Source: Eutypa lata | Lineage: Eukaryota > Ascomycota > Sordariomycetes > Xylariales > Diatrypaceae | Assembly (NCBI GenBank): GCA_022661535.1 | Contig: JAKULF010000006.1 | Span: forward strand, 4,149,001-4,213,000 | Direction of reading: 5' to 3' | DNA length: 64,000 bases | Shown: positions 47,307-57,877 of the stretch, one piece after another | Position numbering within the stretch: position 1 is the first letter of the stretch | How the letters are laid out: each line of letters opens with the position of its first letter | The notes under the pieces: generated by a model | Told to the model about the DNA's origin: nothing | Databases searched by the model: none | Seen by the model: only the letters and a program-made list of their open reading frames with translations | Position numbers and translations under genes: made by a program

Positions 47307-48713
47307 ATGGTGAGAATCATGTCCAGCAAGAGTCAGTCTGGATACACCGAGTCCAGTCACGGTATTGAGGATATGGATACTATCGATGAAGAGCTTCTCG
47401 ATGACGCGGAGTTCAAATACGATGGAGATCTTGACCACGCACCGGCAACTTCTCATGGTACCTATCTAGACGGGATAAACGAAGGTCTCGAACCCTTGGA
47501 AGCATATCAAGATGGCGGATACCATCGCATCCATCTTGGTGACACACTAGGTACATCCAGCCGTTACCGTGTCATTCACAAACTAGGCCACGGCGGCTTC
47601 GGTACTGTGTGGCTCTGTCGGGACATGCAGGATCTCGTATATGTCGCCGTCAAGGTAATGGCCGGGGATGTGACTCCAGAGACTCTCCCAGACCTTACCT
47701 TGACACAACTGGATCAATCCGCCCCTGGCGCCGAATACATTGCTATCCCGCTGGATGTCTTCTCCATTGCAGGGCCAAATGGGCTACACCAATGCATCGT
47801 GCTCCCAGTTCTCGGCCCTTGCGTTTCGCCGAGTCTGTGGTTAAGTTTGAACAAAGATCCCGGCCCTGTCCTCCGGGGGATGGCCCATCAGACTGCTCTG
47901 GCTATGAACTTCTTGCATAAGCAGGGCCTCTGCCACGGAGGTACATACCACCCCATCGCCCCGTCTATAACCCCGCTAGCAACTAACAGTTTCTCAGACT
48001 TCCGGCCATCCAATATCCTTGTCAAGCTAGCCAACCTCAATCAGCTAACTGAGGACGAGTTGCTCTCTCTCCTGGGCCAGCCCGAGAAGGCCCATGTGCG
48101 AACCGAGTCTGGCGAGGACCTTCCAGCATCCTCACCGCGATACCTGACAATCCCTGCCGATACCTCTCGTTTGGGCGACGAATATCTGACTGACCAAATC
48201 TGTGTCATCGACTTCGGCGAATCTTTCCCCATCTCGTCACCTCCGGAGGACTTAGGCATGCCCGAAAATTACCTGCCGCCCGAGGTGCTACTAGATGAGG
48301 AGAATGCAATCGGCCTAGCTTGCGACCTATGGGCGCTCGGGTGCACACTGTTCGAGATCCGGAAACAGATCCCACTCTTCTACATGATTTTTGACACGAA
48401 TGAACTACTAGCAGAGATGGTGCGCTTCTTCGGGAAACCACCCCAGATGTGGTGGGACAAGTGGGAAGCACGGGGGGATTTCTTTGACGAACAGGGGACG
48501 TGGCTTCAAGACGGAGATGACAAGGAAGAATGGTCTCTCGAGGTGGCGTTGAGCAAGCCTATTGAGGTTATCGAGCCGGTACAGAAGGTGTTGATCACAT
48601 CCGAGGCGGAGCAGCGGCTATTGGCGGATCTCCTGTACAAGTTGTTCCGCTATGAGGGTGAGAAGCGCCTAAGGGTCGAAGAGGTGCTAGCGCATGAGTG
48701 GTTCAAGATGTGA
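47307..48713 (+). CDS. SRPK-like serine/threonine protein kinase
   Basis: This is a predicted kinase of the fungal SR-protein-kinase-like group, 449 residues, two exons (47307-47940 and 47998-48713). The 57-nt intron (GTACAT...CTCAG) lies inside the catalytic loop and is itself open in frame; only the spliced form gives HGDFRPSN. Motifs: LGHGGFGTVWLCRD (glycine loop, about residue 94), VAVKVM (Lys about 117), HGDFRPSNILVK (210-221), CVIDFGESF (DFG), LPPEVLL (APE equivalent) and DLWALGCTLFEI. An insert between the catalytic loop and the DFG motif and the HGDFRPSN sequence, with Arg where most kinases have Lys, are usual for this fungal expanded family. The acidic N-terminal part (about 20-60) looks disordered. 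I chose the first ATG (MVRIMSSKS); a start at 47319 is equally possible. Confidence 0.86.
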   Translation: MVRIMSSKSQSGYTESSHGIEDMDTIDEELLDDAEFKYDGDLDHAPATSHGTYLDGINEGLEPLEAYQDGGYHRIHLGDTLGTSSRYRVIHKLGHGGFGTVWLCRDMQDLVYVAVKVMAGDVTPETLPDLTLTQLDQSAPGAEYIAIPLDVFSIAGPNGLHQCIVLPVLGPCVSPSLWLSLNKDPGPVLRGMAHQTALAMNFLHKQGLCHGGTYHPIAPSITPLATNSFSDFRPSNILVKLANLNQLTEDELLSLLGQPEKAHVRTESGEDLPASSPRYLTIPADTSRLGDEYLTDQICVIDFGESFPISSPPEDLGMPENYLPPEVLLDEENAIGLACDLWALGCTLFEIRKQIPLFYMIFDTNELLAEMVRFFGKPPQMWWDKWEARGDFFDEQGTWLQDGDDKEEWSLEVALSKPIEVIEPVQKVLITSEAEQRLLADLLYKLFRYEGEKRLRVEEVLAHEWFKM

Positions 48714-50864
48714 ATCGAGGCACGTAATTATTTCTTTATGTTACGAAGTAGCTAATATACAGTAAGTATATAGACAATAGGTAGTTATCACCTTAAAAGA
48801 TAGGTTAGAATCCTAAGGAGTAACTAGTTGCTATAGTGGATTCCCTAAGCATCTATACATTATGCACTATAAGTAAGGCCTTCGGGTATACGGACAACTC
48901 ACTTATTAGATTTCTTTCTTTCTTTCACTTAATACATTTACCGTATCGTAGAGAGTTTTAAATATAGGCTATCTTTAAACCTGACGTTAGATTTGACTTG
49001 AACCATTAAATGAAATGGTAAAATAACAAAGATATTGTCAGCAGGTGAGGTGTCAATATTGTGGCCTAAGTGGTGGTTGCTATAAGGAACGGAAAAGTGA
49101 ATGCCTAAGGCTACAGATTGTATGCAAATGGGCTGCTCCGCAGCCATTTGCACCTAGACACTTACACACCTATACCATCAGAAGATAGTTGCAGACATAC
49201 AGAATCAACACCCGAACATTGCACTCCAGAAGTTGACAGATATGAAAGAAAGAAAAAAAAAAAACATTTTAAAAGAGAAAAAAAAAAAAAAAAAAAAAAA
49301 GAAAAAAAGAAAAAAAGAAAAGAATAATGATAAAAAAGCAAATGATGATGAAAAGAATATCATCATTATTAATACCTTATAATACGACAAATGCGAGCAA
49401 TGCTCCAGCTTGCAGTAAAAAGCTTGTCCACTGCGCCGCGGTTTAGTTCATGTCGCCATCCAACCCAAAGGCTTGTCTTATCGCAGATATGATGAACTGC
49501 AACAATCAACTGAGCCTTCACTTCAGTCTCTAGTTATCTCAGTGAAGATGGTCGAATTACGAGAACGAGGCAACTGAAAAGAAAGAAAGTCAAAACTAGT
49601 CTCCCCTGAAGCGGGGACAAGGATCCCCAATATAGCGTATCTATACTTTATTTTATCCTGCTTTTATGGAGGACCATATTGACTTTTGACACGATCTCAA
49701 GAATTACCTCTACATGGGCAGAGCTGTGTGGCCTTCAGCCACTAATTTGAGCAAACGGAGACCATGGACCATCTAGACATTTGCAACCGCTTGACAGAGA
49801 TATTTGTTACATATATTCCCGACAACATACAAACTTTTGTGAGACGTGAAATTGGCCCCAACATGCTTGCATAAGACTTTGTTAGTTTCAAGTAATAAAA
49901 CCAAGAACATATTTCAAGGCACAACTAAGTAAGCAGCAAAGTGCTTCAGTATCTTGATGTCGTACCAATACCTAATTACACCCTCTCATTCTTTAGAAGC
50001 ACATCATACATACATGCATTTCTTATTCATTCGTCAGTCAGTCTTCCAACCACAACCCAGCCAGACATGGAAAGATGCATGAACATTCATTCATTCATTC
50101 ATTCATGTAAGTAAGCCGATCCGAATTTTTAAGATTGAGCCCCGTTCATCCGCACCCTCAAGCCTGTACAGTACAATCCAACAGCCAAGGACAGCGATAT
50201 GTATCAATCAGACAGGGCTCAGCCGACCAGACAGGCAAACAGACAAAAAACCGCCATCCCTTCCTTCCTTTCACAGCATATAAGCAGCATCAGACTCCCG
50301 AAAATTAATCATTAGGTCCATCTGGTATCTCTAGAATGTGCCTCCTTCCAAATTCCCGCCCCTATGAACTCCGGAAATTCAGAAATGCTGGTAATTCTGA
50401 GATGCAGTGCGGCCGTGAGCATGAGGGGTGAAGAAAACAAACAAACAAACAAGAAGAAACAAAAATCATGAACAAAGAACAGGCCAATGTAGAATAGGGG
50501 TATAATACGGAACTCGATGCAAGACAATGTACCTGGTATGTATGATGTATGTACGTGCGTGGGGTGAGGGTATTAATGACAGTAGAAGTGTTTTATTAAT
50601 AGAGTGGTGAGGGGAACAGGCAGGTTCGGTCCTGCTCGAATTAGGTCGTGTACTTAAGTACTTAGACATAGTGCTTTCCAGGTCGTACGTGGTAGCATCA
50701 GGGAATGCACATAGCAAATAGATCGGTTGAACCGATATGCTACTGGGCCGTCTAGATTGGAAACTCTCATGAAGTCATAGATACCCATGAGATAGGGCAT
50801 TGTCGTTAAGAGGATTATGAGGTTATCGTCATAATCTATCATCCATCGCGTCATAGGCTATAAC
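48714..50864. other. Long intergenic region with simple repeats
   Basis: About 2.1 kb without a supported gene. It contains a purine tract (A with interspersed G) at about 49245-49325 and two tetranucleotide microsatellites: (ATTC)n at about 50084-50105 and (AAAC)n at about 50435-50452. Frames seen on either strand are low-complexity or motif-free. The right part is probably the 3' region of the UBTD-type gene. Confidence 0.6.
49245..49325 (+). repeat. Poly-purine (A/G) low-complexity tract
   Basis: A run of A broken by single G residues, about 80 nt. It could be an old poly-A tail of a non-LTR insertion, but no coding remnant or target-site duplication lies next to it. Confidence 0.7.
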
Positions 50865-51206
50865 TCATACGAGGTCCGATACCCCCAACGCAGCAGCGAG
50901 CCGTCTAACCGCTGCCACTTCATCATCATCGTTGTCAGCGCCGTCAACCAATGCACGGGCATCAGATGCCGACACAAAACTGGATAATGTCCGTCTGATA
51001 CCAAGGGCGATGAATCTATCTCTGCGGGCATCTTCGAGCATGAGATCCAGCGGTTGGGATGATCCTCCCGAGTTCGAGTTGGAGGGCGGGATTGCAGCCT
51101 GTGAGGATGATGATGGTGATGACGGTGATAGGGTCAAAGATGGGGTTGGGGGTGGTGATGGTGATGACAATAGAGGTGGGATCGAGGTCTCGTTCGCCAA
51201 CCCGTC
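50865..51206 (-). other. In-frame 113-codon extension beyond the UBTD stop codon
   Basis: Immediately after the TAG (51209-51207) of the UBTD-type gene the same frame stays open for 113 codons to TGA (50867-50865). It first reads proline/serine-rich sequence (ANETSIPPLLSSPSPPP), then a charged helical part with DLMLEDARRDRFIALGIRRT and AAVRRLAAALGVSDLV. It has no ATG near its start, so it is not a separate gene by the usual rules. It may be made by stop-codon readthrough, may be a decayed older C terminus, or may be chance. No acceptor-donor pair of acceptable intron size removes the TAG. Confidence 0.45.
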
Positions 51207-52717
51207 CTATTGGTTGAAGACGAGGGCGTTGACCACGTGGCCCTTCTGCCAGCCCTGGGCCTGTAGGGACGCGTTCTCCTTGAGAATCTTGCCCATGTAG
51301 GCGAGGCGGATGCGTTTTGAGGGAGGGAGCTATGTAGCTTGTTGTCAGTTACATGTGGATCTAGATGCTGAGAAGGGGGGAAGTCTCCTGTTTTTTTTCC
51401 AAAAAGCAGACTAAAAGATTAAGTTCGAACAAAATACAACTGGGAAGAAGAAACACAAGCTAGAGACACACTTACCCCAGAATCCTCCACGACTCTCCGC
51501 GCCACACTCCTCACGCTCTCCTCCGCGCCCGCGCGCACCACGACATCGCGGCCGTTCTCGCTGAGGCGCGCGCACACCTTGACGGTATTCCGGACGCTAG
51601 CGACAGCCTTGCCCTTCTCCTCTCTGCGGCGCAGTGCCGCTTCCTCGTCGTCGTCGCCATCGTCGTCGTCATCGTCATCGAAACTAGCCTCTCCATCTCT
51701 CTCGGAGGCCTTCCGGTCCGCTGCTCGTGCCGCCGCCCCCGCGCCGCCGCTATCCTCGGCCACGTTGGAGGGGTCGCTGACAATCCACTCGGGGAGCGCG
51801 TAGTAATTGCCCAGGGGGTCGTAGGCGCCGTTCGCGAGGTCGCCCGTGGGGAGCGTCACTTCGGCTGCGCGGAGGATGCTCTGCGCTGTGGCTAGGCTCT
51901 CGTCTGCTGCAGTGTTCCCTCCTTTCTTATCTCTATTATTGGCAGCATCGTCATCGCTGTCTTCATCATCAACATCGTCTTCGTCGTCATCACGCGCAAT
52001 AGAAACGTCGCCATCGTTGTTGTTGTCATGTTGACGTCTCAGATCCGCCTCCCATAGGACCTCGAGCGCGGCTCTCAGAACCTGCCAAACCTCCTGTCGG
52101 CCCGTGACCCTCGTGTCGAAGAAATCGGCGCGCTCCGTGTCTAGCGCCGTTCGAGTCCAGGCGCGCTTTTTGGCGGTCCACCGGTGGCGGCGTAGGGGCT
52201 TGTCGATGTGCTGAGAGAGTGGCGGCTGCTCTCCGTGGTGGTGGTGCTGGTGGAGGTGATGATGGTGCGCATGGCTGTGACGGCTGTTGCCGTGCCGGTT
52301 ACTATGCGAGTGCGAACGGGCGTCTTCATCTTGCTGAGATGCCGCTGCTAACACTGGCGGTCGGGGGGATCGTGGCACGGAGGAGGATTCGACAACACCC
52401 CCAATGCTGCTGTCTTCGGTGGTGGTGGACTGCCGGACGGGCGGTGGGGGCGAGTTGATGGCGCGCGCCGATGGTGAGGGTGCGCCGCCCGGGTACGGGG
52501 CGTTGGGGCCGTCTGGCCGGGAGAAACAGCATCCCTGTGGTAAAAAAAAAAAAAAAGTCAGTTTAAAGAAGCCACACGAATATATTCAGACAGCATGCGC
52601 ATTGTACGCAGGTAGTATGTCGTATGAGAGAAATCAATACGGCCGTAACTCCCTAGGAGGTGGGTAAGTAGTAGATAGGTAAGCTCCGATCAATTGATTC
52701 TAGTGTGGTCGTACCAT
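51207..52717 (-). CDS. UBTD-type ubiquitin-domain-containing protein (DC-UbP/UBTD1-2 family)
   Basis: This is a fungal homologue of UBTD1/2, small proteins that bind ubiquitin pathway enzymes in animals. The model has three exons: the ATG alone (52717-52715) before a GTACGA donor, then 52534-51476 and 51329-51207, giving 394 residues starting MGCCFSRPDG. This glycine-cysteine start suggests N-myristoylation and palmitoylation, hence membrane attachment; the start-codon-only exon is inferred from that. Following parts: a proline/serine-rich segment, a His-rich stretch (HHHHLHQHHHHG), the conserved UBD core KPLRRHRWTAKKRAWTRTALDTER with FFDTRVTG and EVWQVLRAAL, an acidic insert, GNYYALPEWIVSDPSN, a second acidic stretch, and the C-terminal ubiquitin-like fold (VCARLSENGRDVVV to RIRLAYMGKILKENASL, GHVVNALVFNQ). 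The ubiquitin-like domain is split by the second intron. It is about twice the size of animal UBTD proteins because of acidic and His-rich inserts. Confidence 0.86.
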
Positions 52718-53902
52718 TATTATTTTTTTCTGTTTTTTTTCTGTCTCGGAACTGCTCTTCCGTCGAATCGCTTTACGTAGCCCGAATGTCGCGAAGATCC
52801 TATAACTCCATCCTAGACAGAAAGAAGGAAAGAATATTGGCTAACTGGCGTATTCCCTCTTCCTGTTGATTGGGGTAGATGGAGTAGATTGAAGCAGATC
52901 TTAGTCTGGAGGACCTGAAAATAAAGTTAGCTTAGATAGCTTTAGGTACAGTACTTAAGGTAGGTGGGGAGGTGGTGAGTCCCACTTACTTGTATGTTCA
53001 ATTTGTTAAGCTAAGCCAAATCCAGTCCGAGAACCTTCACATGTTAATTTTAATAGCGGCGTTGTAATGTCGTAGGTGAAGCGATGATGTAAATGTTATC
53101 ACTTTCATTATCACATCATTGGGTAGGAGGGTTTCAGAGTTCGAGCAAACATCATCAATCTATCTATTTTACTTGGTCCTGAGGCATATATGACAATTGC
53201 AGATTCAATATTGCTTGGTTTTGCACTTCTTCTTACTGGTCGAAGAGGGTACGCTATCCGTTGGACTTATAAGCATCTAACTAGAGGCTATGTATGTCCA
53301 GGATTTGTCAAAATCCCTCACATAACGACCTAACTTAGAAAAGTCACTAGATACTATGCTCTCTTCGTATTGCATAGCCAACATGAACGCGCGTCAGCGG
53401 AAACAACGCTATTGATAGTAGATGAACATAGGTAAGTAGGTTTGCTTGAACATTATGTATGTTCTAAACTTTGACCAGTAGCCATCCGGTTACCTTCGTA
53501 TGATATTAACCTTTCTAGTCAACATCCGGGTCACAGCAGGTACTATTAGCATCAAGTTGGAAGCTCTCATTGGAAATTATCAGTTCTTACTCCAACCCCT
53601 AACCAATCGTCGTTTTACAATGTATGAAACAACACTAACTTTCTGAACCATTATTAAGCCAATGAATGTACATGGTATGTAAACATGACAACGTCTTTTC
53701 ATTACAGTAGCTTCATGATCAAGTAGGTATCTTAAGTAAGAAGGGGCACGACTAGATCACATAATCTGCAAATGTCGACTAGCAGTAAGTATCTTCATAG
53801 TTAGCCCGTAAAGTTTCCCTGCGCTTTCAGTAAAACACACTCATATTTTCACCCACGATGCAAGTAAAGCAATACCAGCTCCCTCGTAGCCCTTGACCAA
53901 TT
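52718..53902. other. Intergenic region
   Basis: Promoter side of the UBTD-type gene and 3' flank of the methyltransferase gene. T-rich runs near 52720-52745. No gene or strong repeat is seen. Confidence 0.6.
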
Positions 53903-55061
53903 TCACCACAAATACCCCCTACAATGCTCACTCCCACAAAGACACCGCGTCATATCCTTCTGCTTCTCGGGATCCAAGGCGTCATTATCCTCGTCATGGA
54001 CCCCATCGACATAATCAAACGTCAACTCCTCCCCCTTCGGGATATCCCGGATCGCAAACAGCGCCAGGTCATGAATATGCTTATCGGCATGATCGCCCAC
54101 GCGCGCAAAAATCCTCAAATTCGGATCGCACGAATGGTTGACGAAGCGCGTGGGGCCGGACAGGAGCTCGCCGTCGACCTCGAGCGGCGGGCCCCGCAGC
54201 CGCTCGTCCAGCGACTCCGGGTCCCAGAACTTGTCGAGCGCAAATAGATACACGTCCTTGCGCTGCGCGATGTGGGACTGGGCGCGGCGCCGGTTCGCCT
54301 CGGCCGCCGTGATCACCTCGCCCACGTACTTGTCGACGAATTGGCCCTTGCGCACGTCCACCGTGCTCCGGACGCCCCACCCCCGGTTCGCCGTGCGGAA
54401 CACCTGCAGCGGGACGCGGCGCCCGCGCTCCACCACCCGGTTCGGGCACCCGAACTCCGCCGCGCTGCACGTGCACCGCTCGTGGCACTCGTAGATCGGG
54501 TCCCGCGATGTCAGGATCTTCGACCGGAGGTGGCCCGCCCGCGCCCCGTGCGAGTGGTATACGTACGTCTTCTTGCGGTACTGCGCCGCGTAGGGGTCGG
54601 CAGAAGCAGTATCATCGTCTTCGTCGTCATCTTCGTAATTATTGTTGTTGTGGGTGTTATCGTTATCGTCGTCGTCATCGTCCATGTCCTGCAGGCAATG
54701 GCAGCCCTTGTACTGGCAGGCCTCGCCGTCGAGGCACGCGCACCCCGACCGGAACTCGTCCGTGGTGGGCTCCACGCCGCTGCTCAACACCGAATTATCG
54801 GTGAAGCGGAAGCTGGGGTCCAGCACTGCGTCGTCCTCTGTGTTGATTATTGTCACGGGGTACTGGGCATGCGTCGCAAAGGCGCGCAGCTGGCAGAAAT
54901 GGCAGTTCTCCTTTTCTTGCTCGTGACCCTAAGTACATAGGTAAGTTCCGCTAACATTATTCCTAGCCAAAAGCACTGTGGACCTCTTTGGTGGCACCAT
55001 GATGGTGTGCACTTACTGGTTCCCCATGGGTGAAGAAATGCTGTCTTGTAGCCTCCTCCAT
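53903..55061 (-). CDS. dim-5: DIM-5-like histone H3 lysine-9 methyltransferase (SET domain)
   Basis: This is a predicted nuclear enzyme that methylates H3K9, the mark that in Neurospora directs DNA methylation to RIP-mutated DNA. Exons are 55061-55017 and 54928-53903; the product is 356 residues, close to Neurospora DIM-5. Start MEEATRQHFFTHGEP; the second exon begins GHEQEKENCHFCQL. Pre-SET: nine cysteines in the expected order (CACLDGEACQYKGCHC, then CHERCTCSAAEFGC), which bind three zinc ions in the family. SET: NRGWGVRSTVDVRKGQFV, YVGEVITAAEA, RFVNHSCDPNL (about 277-287) and LTFDYV. Post-SET: RCLCGSEHCRGYLW at the C-terminal end. An Asp/Asn-rich stretch (about residues 94-125) interrupts the pre-SET domain between the fifth and sixth cysteines. 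All catalytic residues visible to me are present, so it should be active. Confidence 0.9.
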
Positions 55062-56261
55062 CTTGATTGATCCAACCCCCAAAAATTACTGCCGTGGTTA
55101 AAAGCAGGTGAGGTTGCTTTCAGATGGTTCCATGACTGTTCTTGCACAGGTTGGGCAGCTATCCCGTGTGACTTTTCTCCTGATTTTACTTTACGCCTTG
55201 GGAGGTGAGACGCGTTAGATTCTCAAAGGCGCGTCTACACAATTGGCGGGGTACACTACCCCACCACTGCCCACCGGCCCGCAGTTGATTACAACCAACT
55301 AACCATACGCCTAAGAGTTACTTTACTGTCTTCACACCCTTGATGTAAATACAAACTTGAAATACAAACGACATCGTGCATGCTGGTTAGGCTTTTTCAG
55401 TTAGTAGAAACATATAGGGCAGGTCTACATGTAGTTATTAATCATTTTCACAGCTACCAATCTTACCCTTGCTCACGTCTATCCTTCCCGTAATTACACT
55501 ATGGCGTTTACCAATCTTTCATGTGGTGTAATTAAACCCGCAGACTTTGGGCACCCATTGGTGTCCTCAGATCGTGACCATGGTGATATTTTTCGAGACA
55601 GTACAGTTAAAGTACTAAGTAATGTTAGCTTAGACGACCTATCAATTGGACATTCTTCGGATGCTTTGGCTAATTGCGAGACTGAGGGACGATGGCACTG
55701 GGACTAGGGTTAGGGTTAGGGTTAGGGTTTTGCATTGTCTCCTAAAAAGCCCCTGTCATGTAGTCGCAGTCTCCAAGTAACTAGTGGTCATCAGCTTCAC
55801 ATTTTTGCACTTACCTACGGGATATGACCTGTTCGACCTGGCCAGTGTAGTATCTTCAGGAACAATAGATAACTAAGCATGAAACCTTCGTTGTTCTACA
55901 ATTGGCCTCTTCTACCATCACAATATTTGTCTCTATGGTTATACTGATCTAAATATCTATTTAAACGTCTACCAATGTTCACACTGGTTTTAAGCTTTGG
56001 TCTTTGAACAATCACTCAATATTATGCCACCGACTTTTAATGAGATTCCGTTTACCTGACTGTATGATATCACGACATTAGTCCACAGGAGAATTCTAGC
56101 CAAAATATATTCAAATCTATGCATGAAGTAATATCCATACACTCTCGAATGGGACAGTATATCAAGTGAAAGATCTACAGTCTACAATATATTTCTATGA
56201 CTCGCCGAAGGGTAATTTTCTCGGTATGCCGAAAAATCGTAACCACTACCATAAAGCAGAC
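55062..56261. other. Intergenic region with interstitial telomeric repeat
   Basis: Promoter side of the methyltransferase gene and 3' flank of the UNC-93-like gene. A plus-strand frame at 55501-55707 has no motif and runs into the telomeric tract. Nothing else is supported. Confidence 0.6.
55705..55729 (+). repeat. Interstitial telomeric tract, about four TTAGGG units
   Basis: TAGGG followed by three TTAGGG units and TT, without error. TTAGGG is the telomere unit of most filamentous fungi. Single-copy gene DNA lies on both sides, so this is not a chromosome end. Confidence 0.9.
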
Positions 56262-57877
56262 TCATGAAAGTGTCGTCTCGCCGATTAGAGCAAGGCTTTT
56301 TTCCGCATTATTTTCAGGGATTTCCAATGATGACGTCGCTTTCTCAAAATCTGCCTTTTTAATCAAGCTAACACCATGAGAAGTATTCGAGACTTTGGTG
56401 TAGACGATCCGCCCAAGAAACGGTGTAGATATGAAGAAAAGTGCAAGGTTGATGGCACAGGCTCCGACCTTGCTGAACTGTTTGACGGAGACCACGAACC
56501 CGAACGTAGAGCCGAGTGAGCCGATACCATTGATGACGGCTGCGAGAAGAGCAGACTCGGACATGTCGTTCGTCAGACTCGATGCAATCCAGTACTTGTA
56601 CGTGGTCACGCTGGAGTATTGTTAACCGTGGGGTGAAGAAGTAAGAGGACCACATCCGAGGGGGTTAGTTTCAACTCACAGAGGATCCGCCACACCCCAT
56701 AATACAAAAACAAAACATCCCAGTCCATAGCCTTCATCAGCCCAGTCAAGAGTTGGCGGTGCCTTGGCATACTTAACTTGAACCGCCTGGCCTATAATCC
56801 ACGAGGCACCGGTAACGATTACCAAGATCCAGAATCCTACGATGGCGCGAGTCCGTCTGCTGAATCGTTCCCAGTCCAAGAAGAGACCCCAGAGGATCGA
56901 GGCAATTGTGCCGCAGAGATAGAAGAGCATCGAGTTAAGGGCACGGGTGCGCACGGTGAAGTAGGCGGAGTTGAAGCCCCATTGGTAAGACAAGAACCAA
57001 TACGCATAGATGGTGATGGGCAGCAGTGCCAACACTGTCGTTGTATTGAGGAGCTTTAGTAGGTTACGATACTCCTTTGCGAGGGAGGCCGCTTTGACAA
57101 GTTCGACTTTACGTCCATCGTAACGCTGCACCTTCGAGGGACGGGACACGGATAAGGCGAATGGAAGCCCCAAACACATGATGGTCATGAGAACAATGTA
57201 AGTTTCGCTACTGACCGAGCCGCGGTAGTTGCTCCCTAGGTTTAGAGCCAAGTTTATGATACCACCTAATGAAGCCCCCAGGTTCTGGAAGGCAAATTTA
57301 ATGGCAGCTATCAATGTCGCGTTAGTGAACGGGAAGCATTATGGTAATCCCGAAGTAGGATCAAGTATCTAGTACATACTATTGATACCCTTCCTGTTCT
57401 CCTCCGAATAGCCCATGTAAATAGCACCGCTGCCCACCCAGAGAAAGGAAGCAGATATGCCACAGGTCACGGAGCCGAACAGCACAAGCCAGCTCACGTT
57501 GTACTTATCGACGAGATAAAACCCTGCGATGTAAGGGGCGTATCCGAAGGTTCCCAGCTGATGACACCAACGTGAATTAGTACATAGTTTCCCTCTCCAT
57601 GAAGATCATAATCAACGTTATTACATACCACTAGAGTCCACTTCGGACCAATGCGATTGCAGATGCCACCGACGACGAGTGAGCCCACGGCGAGAATCCC
57701 AAATAGGAGAGCATTGGCCGTGTCGGAAACAGAATCACTGGCACCGCCGCCGGCGCCCATCCCGTTTAATGCCCCGAAAATACCGGGACATGTAAATGCA
57801 GTGGCAGCAACCATCCACGCTGAGAAGAGTGTCGACCTATACCAGGTGACGGGATGCTGTTCTTCATCTGCTGACAT
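56262..57877 (-). CDS. UNC-93-like MFS membrane protein
   Basis: This is a fungal member of the UNC-93/MFS group (twelve-helix membrane proteins; animal UNC-93 regulates a potassium channel, fungal members are uncharacterised transporters). Exons are 57877-57629, 57557-57380, 57307-56680 and 56610-56262; phases close and give 467 residues. The start MSADEEQHP precedes RSTLFSAWMVAATAFTCPGIFGALNGMGAGG, the usual N-terminal helix with its glycine-rich end. GSLVVGGICNRIGPKW is a typical MFS loop. LGTFGYAPYIAGFYL, GSGAIYMGYSEENRKG, and FQNLGASLGGIINLALN also match the family pattern I know. The C terminus is short and charged. The gene diverges from the FAD monooxygenase (903 bp between starts). 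The substrate is unknown. Confidence 0.87.

Noticed and set aside
49245..49325. Poly-A tail of a LINE insertion
   Set aside because: No reverse transcriptase remnant or target-site duplication is next to it; recorded only as a low-complexity tract.
51480..52330. Long serine-rich and arginine-rich frames on the strand opposite to the UBTD-type gene
   Set aside because: They are mirror images of GAC/CAC codon runs (Asp and His repeats) of the real gene and have no domain.
53924..54940. Long plus-strand frames over the methyltransferase gene
   Set aside because: They lie antisense to a complete SET-domain gene in GC-rich sequence and lack any motif.
55705..55729. True telomere or contig end
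   Set aside because: Unique gene-bearing DNA continues on both sides and only about four units are present.
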